Positions 1 to 11,925 of a stretch of DNA of 64,000 nucleotides are shown here, piece after piece. Each line of letters opens with the position of its first letter. Within the stretch, counting starts at the first letter, position 1. Both the position numbers and the translations under genes were made by a program. The stretch spans positions 69,819,501 to 69,883,500 of the forward strand of contig NC_058341.1 of NCBI RefSeq assembly GCF_905475395.1, written 5' to 3'. Below the pieces are notes generated by a model. It was not told the DNA's origin. It ran no database searches and saw only the letters and a program-made list of their open reading frames with translations. Source of the DNA: Chrysoperla carnea (lineage: Eukaryota > Arthropoda > Insecta > Neuroptera > Chrysopidae).

Positions 1-884
1 AAAAACGATGTAGATTGCTTACGTATTAAATATAACGAAATCATTTACAAGTATCTGGAAATATCTCTTGATTGATCATATTTTTAAAAATATTGTATCG
101 ATGAAGCTTTTACAGCTTTACTTCGTTTCAATGATATTTATCTGGATGGGAGTCTGGATATCTGCGATCAACCGGATAAAGAGATTGCAATAAGTACATT
201 TCTAAATGACTGATGATCTTGTATAGTTGATTTTTCATTATTGGTTGATTTTACAAGGGAGTCCATGATTCGATATGCATAGCTTAAGAGCCTCTTCCTT
301 GGATAATTTTAAGTCGAAAGTACCTTTACACTCTTGTCTAAAATCCAATTGTTAAGGAGTTATGGGCACTATTAAATTTATCCATTTAGCTTTACAATAC
401 CACGCAACTACAAAAATATATAATATATTGTGTGCAAGTGATGCTTATTTTGATAATATGGATATCGCTCTGCAATCTACTCTAACTATAGTCGTCACTG
501 TTCATCAAATGATGGATCTTCGAATTTTATTAATTAAATTAAAATTTTGTTTTTATATCATCGACAACCTTTAATTTTTGTGGTAGTTTTATAAACTACA
601 AGATTATCTAAATATTTTAGATACTTTTTATCACACTTTCTAGATTTTTTGATATAGAAATATCCAATTGAAAAGTATAACCTATATAATGCATCATTTT
701 TTCAGCTAACTTTGAACGGTAAAATAATAATAAAAAGCTCGATGACCTAGGAATTTTTTGTGGTTTTGTAAACTTTATTAATCAAAAACATGCATTTATA
801 AAGTTTTATTGAAATGCCTAGTATTATCCAATCCTTGCATATTCCCTTAAAAATTAAATCAGAAGCTATAGCTGATATATGACT
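1..884. other. AT-rich non-coding stretch, no gene seen
   Basis: No spliced or unspliced coding signal is visible. The longest reading frame (362-574, 70 codons) has low-complexity composition and no recognisable domain. Confidence 0.5.
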
Positions 885-901
885 GATCATGGACATTTTC
901 G

Positions 902-973
902 TTTTTATTCAACTTTCTAGCATCCAAATTGGCTGAGATATGCCACTTTTGCTGCTAGAAAGTTGAATAAAAA
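902..973. repeat. Perfect 21 bp inverted repeat (hairpin)
   Basis: Positions 902-922 and 953-973 are exact reverse complements (arm includes TATTCAACTTTCTAGCA) around a 30 nt loop. A related arm sequence recurs near 22950. It is probably the core of a small fold-back element. A further repeat end, GACACCCTGTATA, lies at about 1152-1165 and matches the TACAGGGTG family ends found elsewhere in the window. Confidence 0.7.
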
Positions 974-1829
974 AAGTAAATGCACGGAATTATTTCAGCT
1001 ATAGCTAGAAAATTTAATTTTTATGAAAATCGATAAAACATTGCACTAATTCAGGCAACAATGTCTTCACTTTATTGGTTAAATTAAATAGTGACTATCG
1101 GCTTAAAAAATATGCAAAGAATAAGCTCTCAAGCTATGTCCATCGAATTCTAGGACACCCTGTATAACAACCAGTATTTGTTCGAACATTTCAAATTAAT
1201 TACTTTGAAAAATTCATTTAAAATAATTCTAAATCTTGGCGCCAATTTTATGATTGATGTAAACGTCGTAATTGAAAATCACAAAAAAATTTAGAAAAAA
1301 CCATTCAACTATAAGAATAATCGTTTTCAAGTGTAAGAATAATAAGTTACCAATAACTTATTTTTACCTTGGCGACTTAAAAAAATCTTTTTCTTTATAT
1401 AAAACACACTTTTTAAATTAACAACCATTAATAATTTTTTTTCCATTCATTGGAACATATTACATATGTATAATTGTCTAATTGTGTGAAAAATGTTTTT
1501 TAGAAAAGATTTTTTAACATTATTCACAAGAAAAATTTCATGCTAATATAATATTTTTTTTATTTTCTTGAGACATTTCAAAGTCAAATCTTTTTTAATT
1601 GACTATAATGCAACATCATGTATTTCATTAGCTATTATTTAATGAGTCTGTCCATAAATTAAAAAATGATACGCAGTTATGAGGACTGTCGACGAAAACT
1701 TTGGTGTAACTGTGTTTTTTTTTTTTTTTAATTTTTAAATTAATTATAGTACGAATAATTAAATTTTTGTAATTTGAAAATTGAAATTATTAACATACTA
1801 GCTAAATTCGGCCACGTTTCGCTATGCCT
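974..1829. other. AT-rich non-coding stretch
   Basis: No gene recognised. It holds homopolymer runs (for example poly-T near 1717-1731) and the TACAGGGTG-family end at about 1152-1165. Confidence 0.4.
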
Positions 1830-2545
1830 TTGCCTGAAGCCAAAAAAGTTTTACGCTAATTAAACGTTTTTGTTAGTCAGTGCTGGATTACCCATTAGGC
1901 CAGACTAGGGCATGGCCTAGGGCCCCCGACGGACAGAGGCCCCCACGAAAATCTGATACGATTATTTTTGAACAAAAATTTTCAATTTCAAGTTATTTTT
2001 TTTTCCAAATTTCGAAAAAATTGATTTTGAAGACATCATCGATGAATTTAGTGAATTGAAATGTGGAAAAAAAGTTTTTTAAAGACCAGCGTCGTTTTTA
2101 TTTCCAAAGAGGTGTCCAAAGATTGTTTCATCAATAATTATAATTTATTGTTAATTATTTGAAATTAGAAAATATATAATTTAACAGAAAAAATTATTTT
2201 GTTCATTTTATTTCGTTTATAACCTTGGAATGATATGAATAGGCTGTACGAATGCTATGAATACACAAATAACGATTAATTTTACAATTATTCAAAAAAG
2301 TGGGGCCCCAAAATTTTATTGACCTAGGGCTCCCGGCATTGTTGTTGTTGTTAGTTTACAATGAAAATGAAAATTCGAGAAAATTTTACTAATCAACAAT
2401 TGCCTAACTTGTTGAAAAATACTTTTAAGATAAATTTCCAACATTAATAAACTTTTTTAAAGAACACACTATAATTTTTTCAAATTTTTAAATTAATATT
2501 TAATAACTTAAAAAAAAAATTATTTAGTGTGGCGTACTCATTTTG
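1830..2545. repeat. Copy of the GGCGTAAAA palindromic family, split by a hAT MITE
   Basis: The sequence before 1877 (AAGCCAAAAAAGTTTTACGC) and after 2348 (TTACAATGAAAATG, then ATTCGAGAAAATTTTACT) is collinear with the reverse complement of the copy at 10.79-11.39 kb and with the copy at 26.26-26.80 kb. The two halves are separated only by the hAT-like insertion at 1878-2347. Outer limits are approximate. Confidence 0.6.
1870..2355. mobile_element. hAT-type MITE with 8 bp target duplication
   Basis: The insertion starts CAGTGCTGGATTACCC at 1878 and ends in the inverted form CTAGGGCTCCCGGCATTG, typical of hAT termini with GGCCTAGGGC-rich ends. The octamer TTGTTAGT stands immediately left (1870-1877) and again at 2348-2355. 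A short TTG expansion lies between the right terminus (about 2341) and the right octamer. No transposase is encoded, so it is non-autonomous. It interrupts a copy of the GGCGTAAAA family, whose uninterrupted relatives show the site before insertion. Confidence 0.75.
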
Positions 2546-2633
2546 GCGTACTTAAATTACTTTATTACTTTTCAGCAATGCTAAATTAACGTTCCATCCG
2601 ACCAAATCAAGCCTGGCAACACTGTATGTGAAT

Positions 2634-2698
2634 ATTGATATTTACTACAATTAATAATAATTGTAGTAGAATTTCAAAATTTTTAATATTCACTACAA
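2634..2698. repeat. Imperfect dyad, about 65 bp
   Basis: CTACAATTA and TAATTGTAG face each other across ATAA. The outer flanks (GTGAATATT and AATATTCAC) extend the dyad symmetry. It looks like a fold-back core of unknown family. Confidence 0.5.
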
Positions 2699-2904
2699 AT
2701 TAAAAAAAAGTAATAAACATATTCTTGACCTATTTTATATTTTTTTTATATGATGGATATTCGAGGATGAAAATTCTAGTATACATATGATTTATTTACA
2801 AATATTACTTGGAAAAAAAACATTATATTATACTTAAAAGTTAAGGTTGTTATTAATGTGAATAACTTTTAAATACATATCACAACAAATGACAATTGAC
2901 TGAG

Positions 2905-3543
2905 CTAATTGTTGAAATACCATGTATAGACAGCATAGATTATGCAATCGTTTATTTTTTAACGTCATGTAAGTAAAGAAAGATAGCCACTCTTACATAC
3001 AAAGTAATAACAGTATCTTCCTTCTCACTTCCTTAGTGGATATAGTATCAGCAAACAAACACATACATAATATGTATATGTAACGTATAAATTTCAAATG
3101 TTTACAATACCTGCATAGTGGCATTCAAACTATATAATGTTTTTAGCCTAATTTGGTCTCTCAAGGGTAAAAAGTGATGTTTATGAAAAAAATGTTTCAA
3201 ACAAAAGTTGATTATTTTGTTATAAATAACATTTCTTATATTTAAACTTTGGTTCTGTCTCTAACGGTTCACAAGATGGGTCCTACAGACCCAATACCCG
3301 GGTTATCTAAGTTGCACATTTACGAATTCGACCTCACTTTTTACTTCCTATGTACTCTATAAAAATTTCAGATTGATATCTCTGTGTTTTTGAGTCATCT
3401 TGCCCACAGAGAGACAGGCGGGCAGACAACTCTAAATGGACTTAAGCTGTTTATACCAAAATTTTGTTCGTAGCATCAATATTTTTAAGCGTTACAAACT
3501 TGGAACTAAACATAGTATACCTTGATATATTTCATGGTATAAA
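2905..3543 (-). repeat. ATACCATG repeat family, reverse copy
   Basis: Reverse complement of the units at 7.09 and 13.81 kb. It shares the block around GTTACAAACTTGGAACTAAA, the lagged CAGACAGGCGG region and the interior AACAAAAGTT segment. The bounding ATACCATG (2926) and CATGGTAT (3533) words are mutually inverted. No coding capacity is seen. Confidence 0.65.
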
Positions 3544-4439
3544 AATTGAACTCCTGAGGAAAAAAACATCATTTTTTCATTCATTTATAAGCTTCTTAGA
3601 ATGAAATTCTTTTTTTCGAACCCAAAAAATCCATCTTTAATATTATTAAAGCTATCGCGTATTTCCTCGCATTTGTACAAATATAAATTATTATTTATTA
3701 AACCAACTTAACAATAAATTATTTAAGATAACCAATCTTTGTGTATGTAAAAAAATTACAAATTGCATAGTTGTCTGCAATTTCATATTATGCTTTATTT
3801 CTTTCTTTCATTTAATTCGTCGAGTGTTTTCTGACTGTATGATATGTAAAAATGGGATATTGTGAAATTTTAAATCAACCAATCAATAGATGCAAATTTC
3901 ATAATAAAAATTGTTGTGTTTCTTAAAATAAAATAAAATAAAAAAAATTTTTTATAAATATCTTCGTTGTAATTTCTCTATAGTAATTGTATTTAATCAT
4001 GGCCGTACAAGCCTTCTGTAGGTCGTTAGTTTTATTTTTATTATTAATAGGTCGTAAAAAATTGACGCATCCAAGCATGTGTTGCAGGTGAGTTACATTA
4101 GAGCCAATAAAAATTCTATTTGCCTCATTTTTATATTTTCAAAAAATTCTTACACACGAATTTCTATTTCAAGGTGAATTTCATATTTCAAATAAATTTT
4201 TTTTTATAAAATTATCTTTTCATTTTCAGGTGAAAGACATTAGTTTCACTTCGAAAACATAAATAACTTTTTTATGACAAAAAATATGGTGGAACTCTTA
4301 TGAGATATCTGGATAGTTATATTACAAAGAAATTTTTTATATTCCTGGTCTAATACCAAAATCAGCTTATGGTAAAGGAGATCTGCTCGATAACACTCAA
4401 TTACGAGCCCAGACAACAAATTTTACTTTAAACTATTAC
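3544..4439. other. AT-rich non-coding stretch
   Basis: No gene, RNA or clear mobile element recognised. Confidence 0.4.
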
Positions 4440-4499
4440 ACTAACCCAAAACTCAACCTCTCGAACGAATCCGAATTTCTCAGTAAAGTGTAGAGGAAA

Positions 4500-4995
4500 C
4501 AGAAGTATTGTCACCATTAAGCAGTGAGGCTGATCTGGGTTCCGTATCACTCTAGCGTTAAAAGTAAAGAACCAGCAAACTCGTTCTCACGAGAGGGGTC
4601 ATCTCAAACGTCCCATTCACCTGAGCCTGTCATTACCATAGTAAGATGCTCTGCAATTTATCGAATAAAGAATCGCTACGACATGCCCATCTTGATTACT
4701 GGGACTTTGCGCAGGGCATGCAACAGGCCAATCTGTGTATAACTACAGCTAGGCCATTCGACTGTGCTCCCCTGAAACTTAGTAGAGCACAGTTGAGAAG
4801 GGTGGTGGGATTTTTGACAGGACACTGTCGATTGAATTGATCACCTCCACAATATGGGGATCTCTAATGTTTCCACTTGTGAAGCCTGCATGGAATATTC
4901 TGATCCGAAACCTTGGATCCATCTTTCCTGGGAGAGATCCCGACGGATAAGCTGTAGGCTTTTTGTGTGGCGTCTGGGCTCGACAGAATCCTTTA
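4500..4995 (+). pseudogene. 3' remnant of a non-LTR retrotransposon (RNase H and tail)
   Basis: In one frame (from 4524) the translation reads LIWVPYHSSVKSKEPANSFS, close to the RNase H signature WVPGHSGVxGNExAD found after the reverse transcriptase of Jockey/I/R1-type elements. After a frame change near 4640 the text continues with LSRAQLRRVVGFLTGHCRLN and then HLHNMGI...CEACM. This is the conserved 'LTGHCRLNxHLxxMGI..C' tail of those proteins. Frame shifts and stops show it is dead. The reverse transcriptase itself is not visible upstream, so this is a 5'-truncated relic. Confidence 0.75.
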
Positions 4996-5014
4996 GCTTC
5001 ATCTGATTTTAAAA

Positions 5015-5270
5015 AAAGTTTTTTAAAAGTACATTCTCATCAAAATTATTCAAATCTAATAAAAGCCTTTTTTTTAACCTGTTATATTTTCGTGGTATTC
5101 TGTAATCTAAGATTTAAACAATACTTCTTATATAACTCAAAGATTTACAAAATTTAAGAAATAATCTTAAAAGTGCATTCACACCAAAATTATTCAATCC
5201 TAATTAAAAAAGAGTCCCTTTTTATCCTGTTATACTTTCGAGGTATTTGACCTCATACAATTTTTATATA
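5015..5270. repeat. Diverged tandem duplication, about 140 bp unit
   Basis: Blocks around 5025-5100 and 5165-5245 share the order TTAAAAGTRCATTC, AAAATTATTCAA, CCTGTTATAYTTTCG and GGTATT. They differ by point changes and small indels. Confidence 0.6.
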
Positions 5271-6807
5271 CCTATAAATAAAAATTTCACCTTCTATAAA
5301 TATAATAATTTTTTTTATAAGTTTTCCTCACAGCTGTAAATAAAATATTAATCTCTTGCGTTTTATCTTACTCATAAAACGTGAAGAAAAAAAAAGTTTT
5401 TTTACACTCTCATTAAAACAAGAAAAAATGTTAAAAAATTCAGAAAAAATATAAAATCGATTATTAACTATTAATTTTTTTATTATTATTATATCTTTGT
5501 GAATTTTAAATATTTTAAATTGTGTTTGAAACAAAAAAAATTTAAAAATCTTAATTATATTATTTATTAAACTTTTAATTTGTTTAAAATGTTAAGTTGT
5601 TAATTTTTTAAATTTGTAGTATTTAGGTTTAAAATTCCGTACCAAAATTAATACATATCTAAACATATCCACGTAGGACCTGCGAAGTTTAAGCGGTTTT
5701 CGGTTTTTTGAAATTTTATTGATTTATAAAACTCCTACCATAATTTTTCTATCGAAAAGTTTTCATGGCTATTTTTAAATAAATTAATTTTAATCAATTT
5801 TTTCCATGAACGGATTTTTGCTAGCCATTCTATACCATTATTTTCACTATCAAATTGTCTTTCTTCTGATACCAATTTCAATTTTTTGTCAGATCGATAT
5901 ACTTCTGTTCATATCATATAAACAGGTAAGTCAATATAGGTAACTGCACCGATTTATTTACCAATCGAAATAGGTATCAGAACAAAGATAATTTATTTTC
6001 GAAAAATAATGGTGTAGGCTTGCCTGAAAAAATCTATGAACACTTTTCTGTGAAAACACTGTGATAGAAGTGTTTAAAAATTAAAAATATGTCTCATCTG
6101 GTAATCAAATGGGTGAAGATCGACCTTATACCGTCTCATACCAATATTTTGGTAATACTGATTAAATGACTTAAATGTTTAATCTTTTATTATTTTTCTA
6201 ACTTAATAAATATTATCTAATGTTTAAATATTTCCTAGGAAATTGCCTAAAATTGATCCTAGAAATCGATTTTCATATAAGATATTGTACAAAATCGTAA
6301 AAACTCCATGGATTTTTTAACATTTTTATAAATATTTTAATTTTAAAAATTCAAGTAACTAATTTTTTACATCATATAAATTTTGAATATACCTACATTG
6401 ACCCGAATTTTTTACCCACAAGTGTATTATTTATCTGTCAAGTAAAAACAAAAAACTAATAATATTATGATTGACAGCTTCAAACGTGGTCCGTGTTTGA
6501 AGTGTGTGCCTAAGTAGTTGTTATTTTTTTCCACGAATTTTTTATCATAAATTAATGATCCTTCATAAACATGTGTGACTGTATATTTTTATACAAACTG
6601 TGATAGATATAGCTATTGGAGGTCATGCGCACAACTTTCTGATTAAGTAAATAACAGAATTAAATGTTGTGTTTCATTTTAAAATTTTAATAACTTGGTA
6701 AATATTAAATTTACAGTTTACAGAAAAAATATCTGATGATAACTAGTAGAAAAATTAAAATTCTTAAATATCATACTCTCTTTACTATAATTCTTTCCAT
6801 TATTATA
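5271..6807. other. AT-rich non-coding stretch
   Basis: No gene or defined repeat recognised. The minus-strand reading frame at 5328-5534 is lysine/phenylalanine-rich AT read-through. Confidence 0.4.
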
Positions 6808-7105
6808 CCATGTATACCGATTGTAAGCTACCTCGTTAGCCATATAAAATAAATTAAGTATGGACGTTCTTATGTATAAAACAAAGAGGCAATGTGTATT
6901 GTGTGTGTATGATGTGTTTTGGTTACTTGTTACGGTGTGTGATTAGTATTGTATGTATACAACTTTAAGTGATGAGTCTATGTTTATTCGTGTATACACA
7001 TATACAATCCCTCTTTGTTTTATACATAAGAACTTCTATAAGAACTTTTCTTCCTTCATATAATATAAATGGCTAACGATATGGTTTACAAACAGTATAT
7101 GAAAT
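6808..7105. mobile_element. Fold-back MITE, about 300 bp
   Basis: TTCTTATGTATAAAACAAAG on the left (about 6868-6890) and CTTTGTTTTATACATAAGAA on the right (about 7012-7031) are perfect complements. The symmetry continues outward to TCGTTAGCC (6833) and GGCTAACGA (7079), then more weakly to the ATACCATGTATA end at 6808. It sits immediately before, or inside the left end of, an ATACCATG-family repeat. Confidence 0.65.
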
Positions 7106-7665
7106 ATATCAAGGTATACTAAGTTTAGTTTCAAATTTGTAACGCTTAAAAATATTGATGCTACCAACAAAATTTTGTCATAAAATCACCTAATTAATCC
7201 ATTGTCGGATGTCCGTCCACCTTTTCTCCTGCCTGTCTGTCTGTATACACGATAACTCAAAAACGAAAAGAGGTCAATAAATGAGCAACATATGTCAATT
7301 GGATCTTTAAGGCCCCTCTTTTAAACCGTTAGAGATAAAACAAAAGTTAAAGGTAAAAAATGTTTCTTATAAAAAAATAAACAACTTTTGTTTGAAACGT
7401 TTTTTCGTTTACTTCACTGTTTACTCGTGAAGGTGTAAATTAGGTTAGTTACTTTATATATTATGTATACAAGTATTTTATATATTTTTAATTTATTCGT
7501 TACATATATTATTTATGTGTTTGTAGCATATACTATATCCACTGCAGAAGTATACTCTGATTACTTTGTATATAAGAGTGACTTCCTTTTTTTACTTACG
7601 ATTGCGTATTCATCACTGTCTGTAAATGGTATTTCAACAATTTCGCAGTCAATTGTGTGTTTTCA
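7085..7665 (+). repeat. ATACCATG repeat family, forward copy
   Basis: Collinear with 13.81-14.37 kb: GGTATACTAAGTTTAGT, TTTGTAACGCTTAAAAATAT, the CTGTCTGTCTG stretch, AACAAAAGTT, then GGTATTTCAACAATTT and CAGTCAATTGTGTG. The 92-codon frame at 7463-7741 is made of this repeat's tail. Confidence 0.65.
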
Positions 7666-8199
7666 TATAGAGAGAATAATTTTCTGCTTGTCATTAAAAC
7701 TGTTCTTTAGTATAGTTACTCCAAGTTGTCTGCCAATTTAATAGGATCACATCTTCATCATTTGACGACACGGTAACACAAAACACAGATGCGTTAAATC
7801 GAAGAGAAATCATAAAATATTTAACGAGAATTCTCGGGGTGAAAACAGTAACTTTCGACATGTTAATAATATATTTAAAAGAACTGTTATTATTGAAAAT
7901 GATTTTAATGACCTTTACAAAGAAGTCACAAACTCACACACAGTTAGTGGTCTTGTTTTTTATGCCAATTTTATGGACATGCGAATCCAATGAATTTTTT
8001 TTATTTGATTTTTTTTAATGAAAAAAAAAAAGTTATTAAATATAATCGAAAACTAAACTAATGCAGTAAAAACTGAAATTGTTATTAAATTTTACAATAT
8101 AAAAAAGCTTTTTAGCCGACGAGGTGTTGTCAATGACCAAGTATAATAGAGTGCATTCCTCTATTGACCCCATTCGGACAATAATGATATACGGAATAA

Positions 8200-8535
8200 A
8201 ATTCTTTTTTAAAATTTTAGACTTAGGGTTGAAATTATTTGTACCTTATTTTGAACTTTGATGATGAATTTTGCTATAACTTTAATAATGTAGAGTGTAG
8301 ACGAAAAATAAGAATACAATTTTTCGGTATTTGCCTTGGTTTTCAAAATATCGAAAGCTAAATAATTTAAAAAAAAATTTCAATTTTCAATATTTTGAAA
8401 ATTTTTCCAGATATCGAAAAATTTTTTTCTCAATCATCGTCTTATATCGTCAAGTTCTAAGATAATTCACCATCAAAATTGATAATATATATTTTTTAAA
8501 TTTGTGTCCCCACTACCGTGCTCATACATCCTTAA
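8200..8535 (+). mobile_element. TTAAGG composite MITE, A half
   Basis: Carries the recurring block TTAGGGTTGAAATTATTTGT, the dyad-rich ATATCGAAAA segments and the right terminus CTCATACATCCTTAA at 8521-8535. The left terminus is degraded. Confidence 0.6.
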
Positions 8536-9189
8536 CTTCTAAAAACATGTGCCCCTTACTAGAATGCTTGTATGTCACGACTGCATAAATGCAGTTTGTC
8601 TGCTAGAAGCCTCAAATCTCTAAGTCGAAATGAAATTAGCGTGAAATTATAATATCCTTTATAATTATACAAAAATTTAGAATTTTCCGACACTTTTCAC
8701 GAGACAACAGCCTTAACTATTTAGTAGGTACGTTTATGGATATTCTTAAAGTCTGAAAACCGTTGCCAAGTTGCATAAAAAAACCTACTGAAAGAATTTC
8801 ATGAGATCATGCGATTGGAATGTTTCAAATTAAATTGTATTGAAAAATTTTACGTTTAAGATCAATATATCATAATAATTATTATTATATGATAAATGCC
8901 AATATGTAACCAACTTATCGTTTATGCAGACCACATCTGTGTTTTGTAGTAATCAAAAAATTATCATCACGAAGTTACCTAATTTTAATTTTATTAATAT
9001 TTGTTAGTATTTAAAAATAAATTATTTTATTCAAGTAACTTTCAGAGACCGATTTAGAATAAAAGTTTTTAATGTGTATTATTACGCTATTTTATTGTAA
9101 AAATGAAAGCCTGAAAAGATTTTGCAACAACTTTTAAAATTTTTTTAAATATAGTTTTATTACTAATTATGTTTTTCACATGATACTGA

Positions 9190-9665
9190 CAGACACGGTA
9201 CTGACATTTTCCTTTAAGATAACAACTGGTATTATTTGTGGGTATGAATTCAATGACATTCATTCGCCGTAAAATAGACTAGTAATAGAAGTTTATCAAT
9301 AACATGGTACTGACAAGTAAATTTATGACATACTAATTTCTGAAAATTGAGTTTTAAAATGATATCATAAACTTTTTGTTTTGCATTATTTCTTCAACTC
9401 GATGTTTGTAACCATTATTCAAGTGACCTTAATTTCAATATGGTTTACTAGTCGTTTCATTAATCTCGAGGTAGATGGCACACGAATCAAACAAATTTAA
9501 ATTCAAAAATTCGTTTAAATTTAAAAACAGCAGTTATTGAAGTGGAATTCAATGTTAACTTTATACATTAACAAGAAATTTTTGAGATAATTAATTTGAA
9601 TCATTGATTGCGGTAAAAAAAGGTAAATTCTAGAAATTGACATGACACGGTACTGACATTTAAGT
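9190..9665. repeat. Recurring motif GACACGGTACTGACATT
   Basis: The 17-mer occurs at about 9193 and again at about 9645 in direct orientation. A diverged form (CATGGTACTGACAAGT) lies between them at about 9302. It may mark direct repeats of an unidentified element. Confidence 0.45.
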
Positions 9666-9669
9666 GATA

Positions 9670-10113
9670 TATTGTAAGTATTCTCTGTAAGTTATATTAC
9701 ATAAAATAAGTGATGAAATATGTTCTTGAATATCTAATTAACACAAAAATGTCATTAATAGATTGTTAATTAACGACCATTTAGAACAAACAATATATGA
9801 CATCAAAAATCACCGTTTGAATGGAATCACCCAGTGTTGCTTTTATTATATTTACATGCTTACATGTTATGTAATAAATTATTCATTCAGTAATCAAATT
9901 CATACTTTCAACTTGTATTTTTATTATTCGATATTTTAGGCATTCCAGAGTCACTAAACGTAATAAAATTATTACTTTTTGTTTTTGTTGTTTACTTTTA
10001 ATAATGCATACGATATTTATTTACATCATGGTCTCTTCGATTATAATTGTTGTTTTCAATATGATGCCTACAGTGTAAACTAAATATTGACAAATATATC
10101 TTGTCTATTAATC
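9670..10113. other. AT-rich non-coding stretch
   Basis: Nothing recognisable as a gene or repeat. Confidence 0.4.
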
Positions 10114-10241
10114 TTAATTAAAGAGAATTGAAAAAAAATACATTCGTGTCTAGAATTCGAATAGCCTAATTGGTAGGGCGCTTGACATGAATCCAAGAAG
10201 TCCGGGTTCGAGTATATTTTTTTCAATTCTCTTTAATTTAA
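10114..10241. mobile_element. tRNA-like head enclosed in a 28 bp inverted repeat
   Basis: Arms at 10114-10141 and 10212-10241 pair almost completely (shared core AAAGAGAATTGAAAAAAA and its complement). The 70 nt loop carries a perfect Pol III A box, TAGCCTAATTGG (10162-10173). It also holds most of a B box, GGTTCGAGT (10205-10213), at tRNA-like spacing. Read as a tRNA it has a D arm (GCC/GGC) and a mostly paired anticodon stem with loop CATGAAT. Position 33 is A, and the T-stem 3' half is replaced by the inverted repeat. This looks like a tRNA-derived SINE head or a tRNA pseudogene captured in a fold-back element, not a working tRNA. Confidence 0.6.
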
Positions 10242-10789
10242 GTAATAAAATTAATACATAGACAGTGGAGATGTTGACTTGTATCGTAGAAATTTTATTT
10301 CTTACCCGAAGTTAATCATTTTTAATAATAATAAAAAAAAAAAGTTTAAATCCACGTGTAGCTAAGTTGCGCATCTATAATTCTATAATGTTTAAATATC
10401 TCTAATATTGATATAATAAAGTACATTTGTGACCTTGAAATGATGTGATGGTAAATATTTGATATGTAGTTTCAATATTAAACATTATTTTAAAGAATAC
10501 AATTTGGAGAAAAAAGTTACAATTTTATTACTTTTGGCAATAGAGTTAAGTAATATTTTATACTAGTTCCAAAGTTTTCTATAAAAAAATACATTTTCTA
10601 TATTTATATGCGCATCTGTTATGTAATAGCTCAGATATGTTGGATTCGGAACGATGATTAGAAAAATGTGCCAGAAACGTTTTTTACCACAAAAAAATTG
10701 CAAAAATTATAAACAATTAAAGATGAAAAAAAGTTATTTAGTTTTAAATCAATATTTCATAAATTTATAAAATTAAAAAAAAAGGTTCT

Positions 10790-11385
10790 TAAACAGGAGC
10801 AAATTTCGTATAAAAAACTCCTTCTCTCAAAAGTCCATCTCAATTATTTATAATTTTTATTTAACGCTGAGTATTTTGCGTCAGTTTTAGATAGTTGTAA
10901 TAGCGTCAAAACCGAGAATCTCACACTAAATAATTTTTTGAATAAATATAAAAAAATTTGTAAAATAAGTATATTCTAATACTTAAAAGAATTTTTATCG
11001 TTGGAAATTTATCTTAAGTTAATTTTCCGTCAAGCTATACAATTGTTTATTAACAAAATTTTCTCGCATTTTCGTTTCCATTGTAAAATAAAAAATATGT
11101 TTAAATAACTGGCGTAAAATTTTTTGGATTCATTCTTAACAAAATTACGTCAAAAAAGTTTTAAAAAAATTAATTCTTTGTTTATAATAATTTAAGTTAA
11201 CAAAAATAACATAAACAACTAAAAATTATGCATTTTTTGTTAATTTAAAAAAATTATTATAAACAAAATATTAAAATATTTTAAGCTCTTTTGACGTGAT
11301 CTTGCTAAGTATATATAGATATAAGAATAGCCCCACGAAGCCAAAAAATTTTACGCCAATTATTTAAACATATTTTTCATTTCTA
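10790..11385 (+). repeat. GGCGTAAAA palindromic family
   Basis: GGCGTAAAATTTTTTGG (11113-11129) and CCAAAAAATTTTACGCC (11340-11356) are exact complements. Inside them TTTGTTTATAATAATTTAA faces TTAAAAAAATTATTATAAAC, so the roughly 250 bp core can fold on itself. The flank from about 10790 is shared, in opposite orientation, with the copy at 26.26-26.80 kb and with the interrupted copy at 1.83-2.55 kb. Confidence 0.65.
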
Positions 11386-11925
11386 GTATTATTTAAGAGA
11401 CTGGGTTTTTTTTTAATTTTGGAGTAGGCGACCTTAATGAATCAAATTCACATACCCAGGTAGTGTTCCCCTTGAAGAGTAATAAAAGAATATAAATCTA
11501 TTATCCACGATTATAAACCTATTAACGAGCCAAAATTATTCAACCTTTTTTTTTTTAAGTATAAAATTTATTGCACAACTTGGGATGATGAATTTTTAAC
11601 GAAAAACTTATAATATAAAGTATTAATGTTAATTTCATTGATAATTAAGAATTAAAAAAAAAACTTAATTGACTAATTTAAATAATAATTAAGATAAGCA
11701 AATGTCTTATTGGAATGGGTCATAAACTTTTTTTAGCGCATTTCCTTTTCAAGGAAAAGGTGCTATTGCTTTAGCAACCATGGCCAAATTGAATGTAAAA
11801 AACCTAATCTTAAAGAGTTATTGAATTTTTTTCCATGAATTTTTCTGCAGTCTAAAATTTTTGAAAACAAGTCTGCGACTATTTAATTCCAGGACTCCAA
11901 TATGCATGCGAGACCGCCTTAAGTT

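Noticed and set aside
7463..7741. 92-codon hydrophobic frame resembling a small membrane protein
   Set aside because: It is the tail of an ATACCATG-family repeat; the same sequence at 2.9 and 14.3 kb is not open.
10155..10227. Functional tRNA gene (anticodon would be UGA)
   Set aside because: The 3' half of the T arm and the acceptor stem do not pair, and position 33 is not U.
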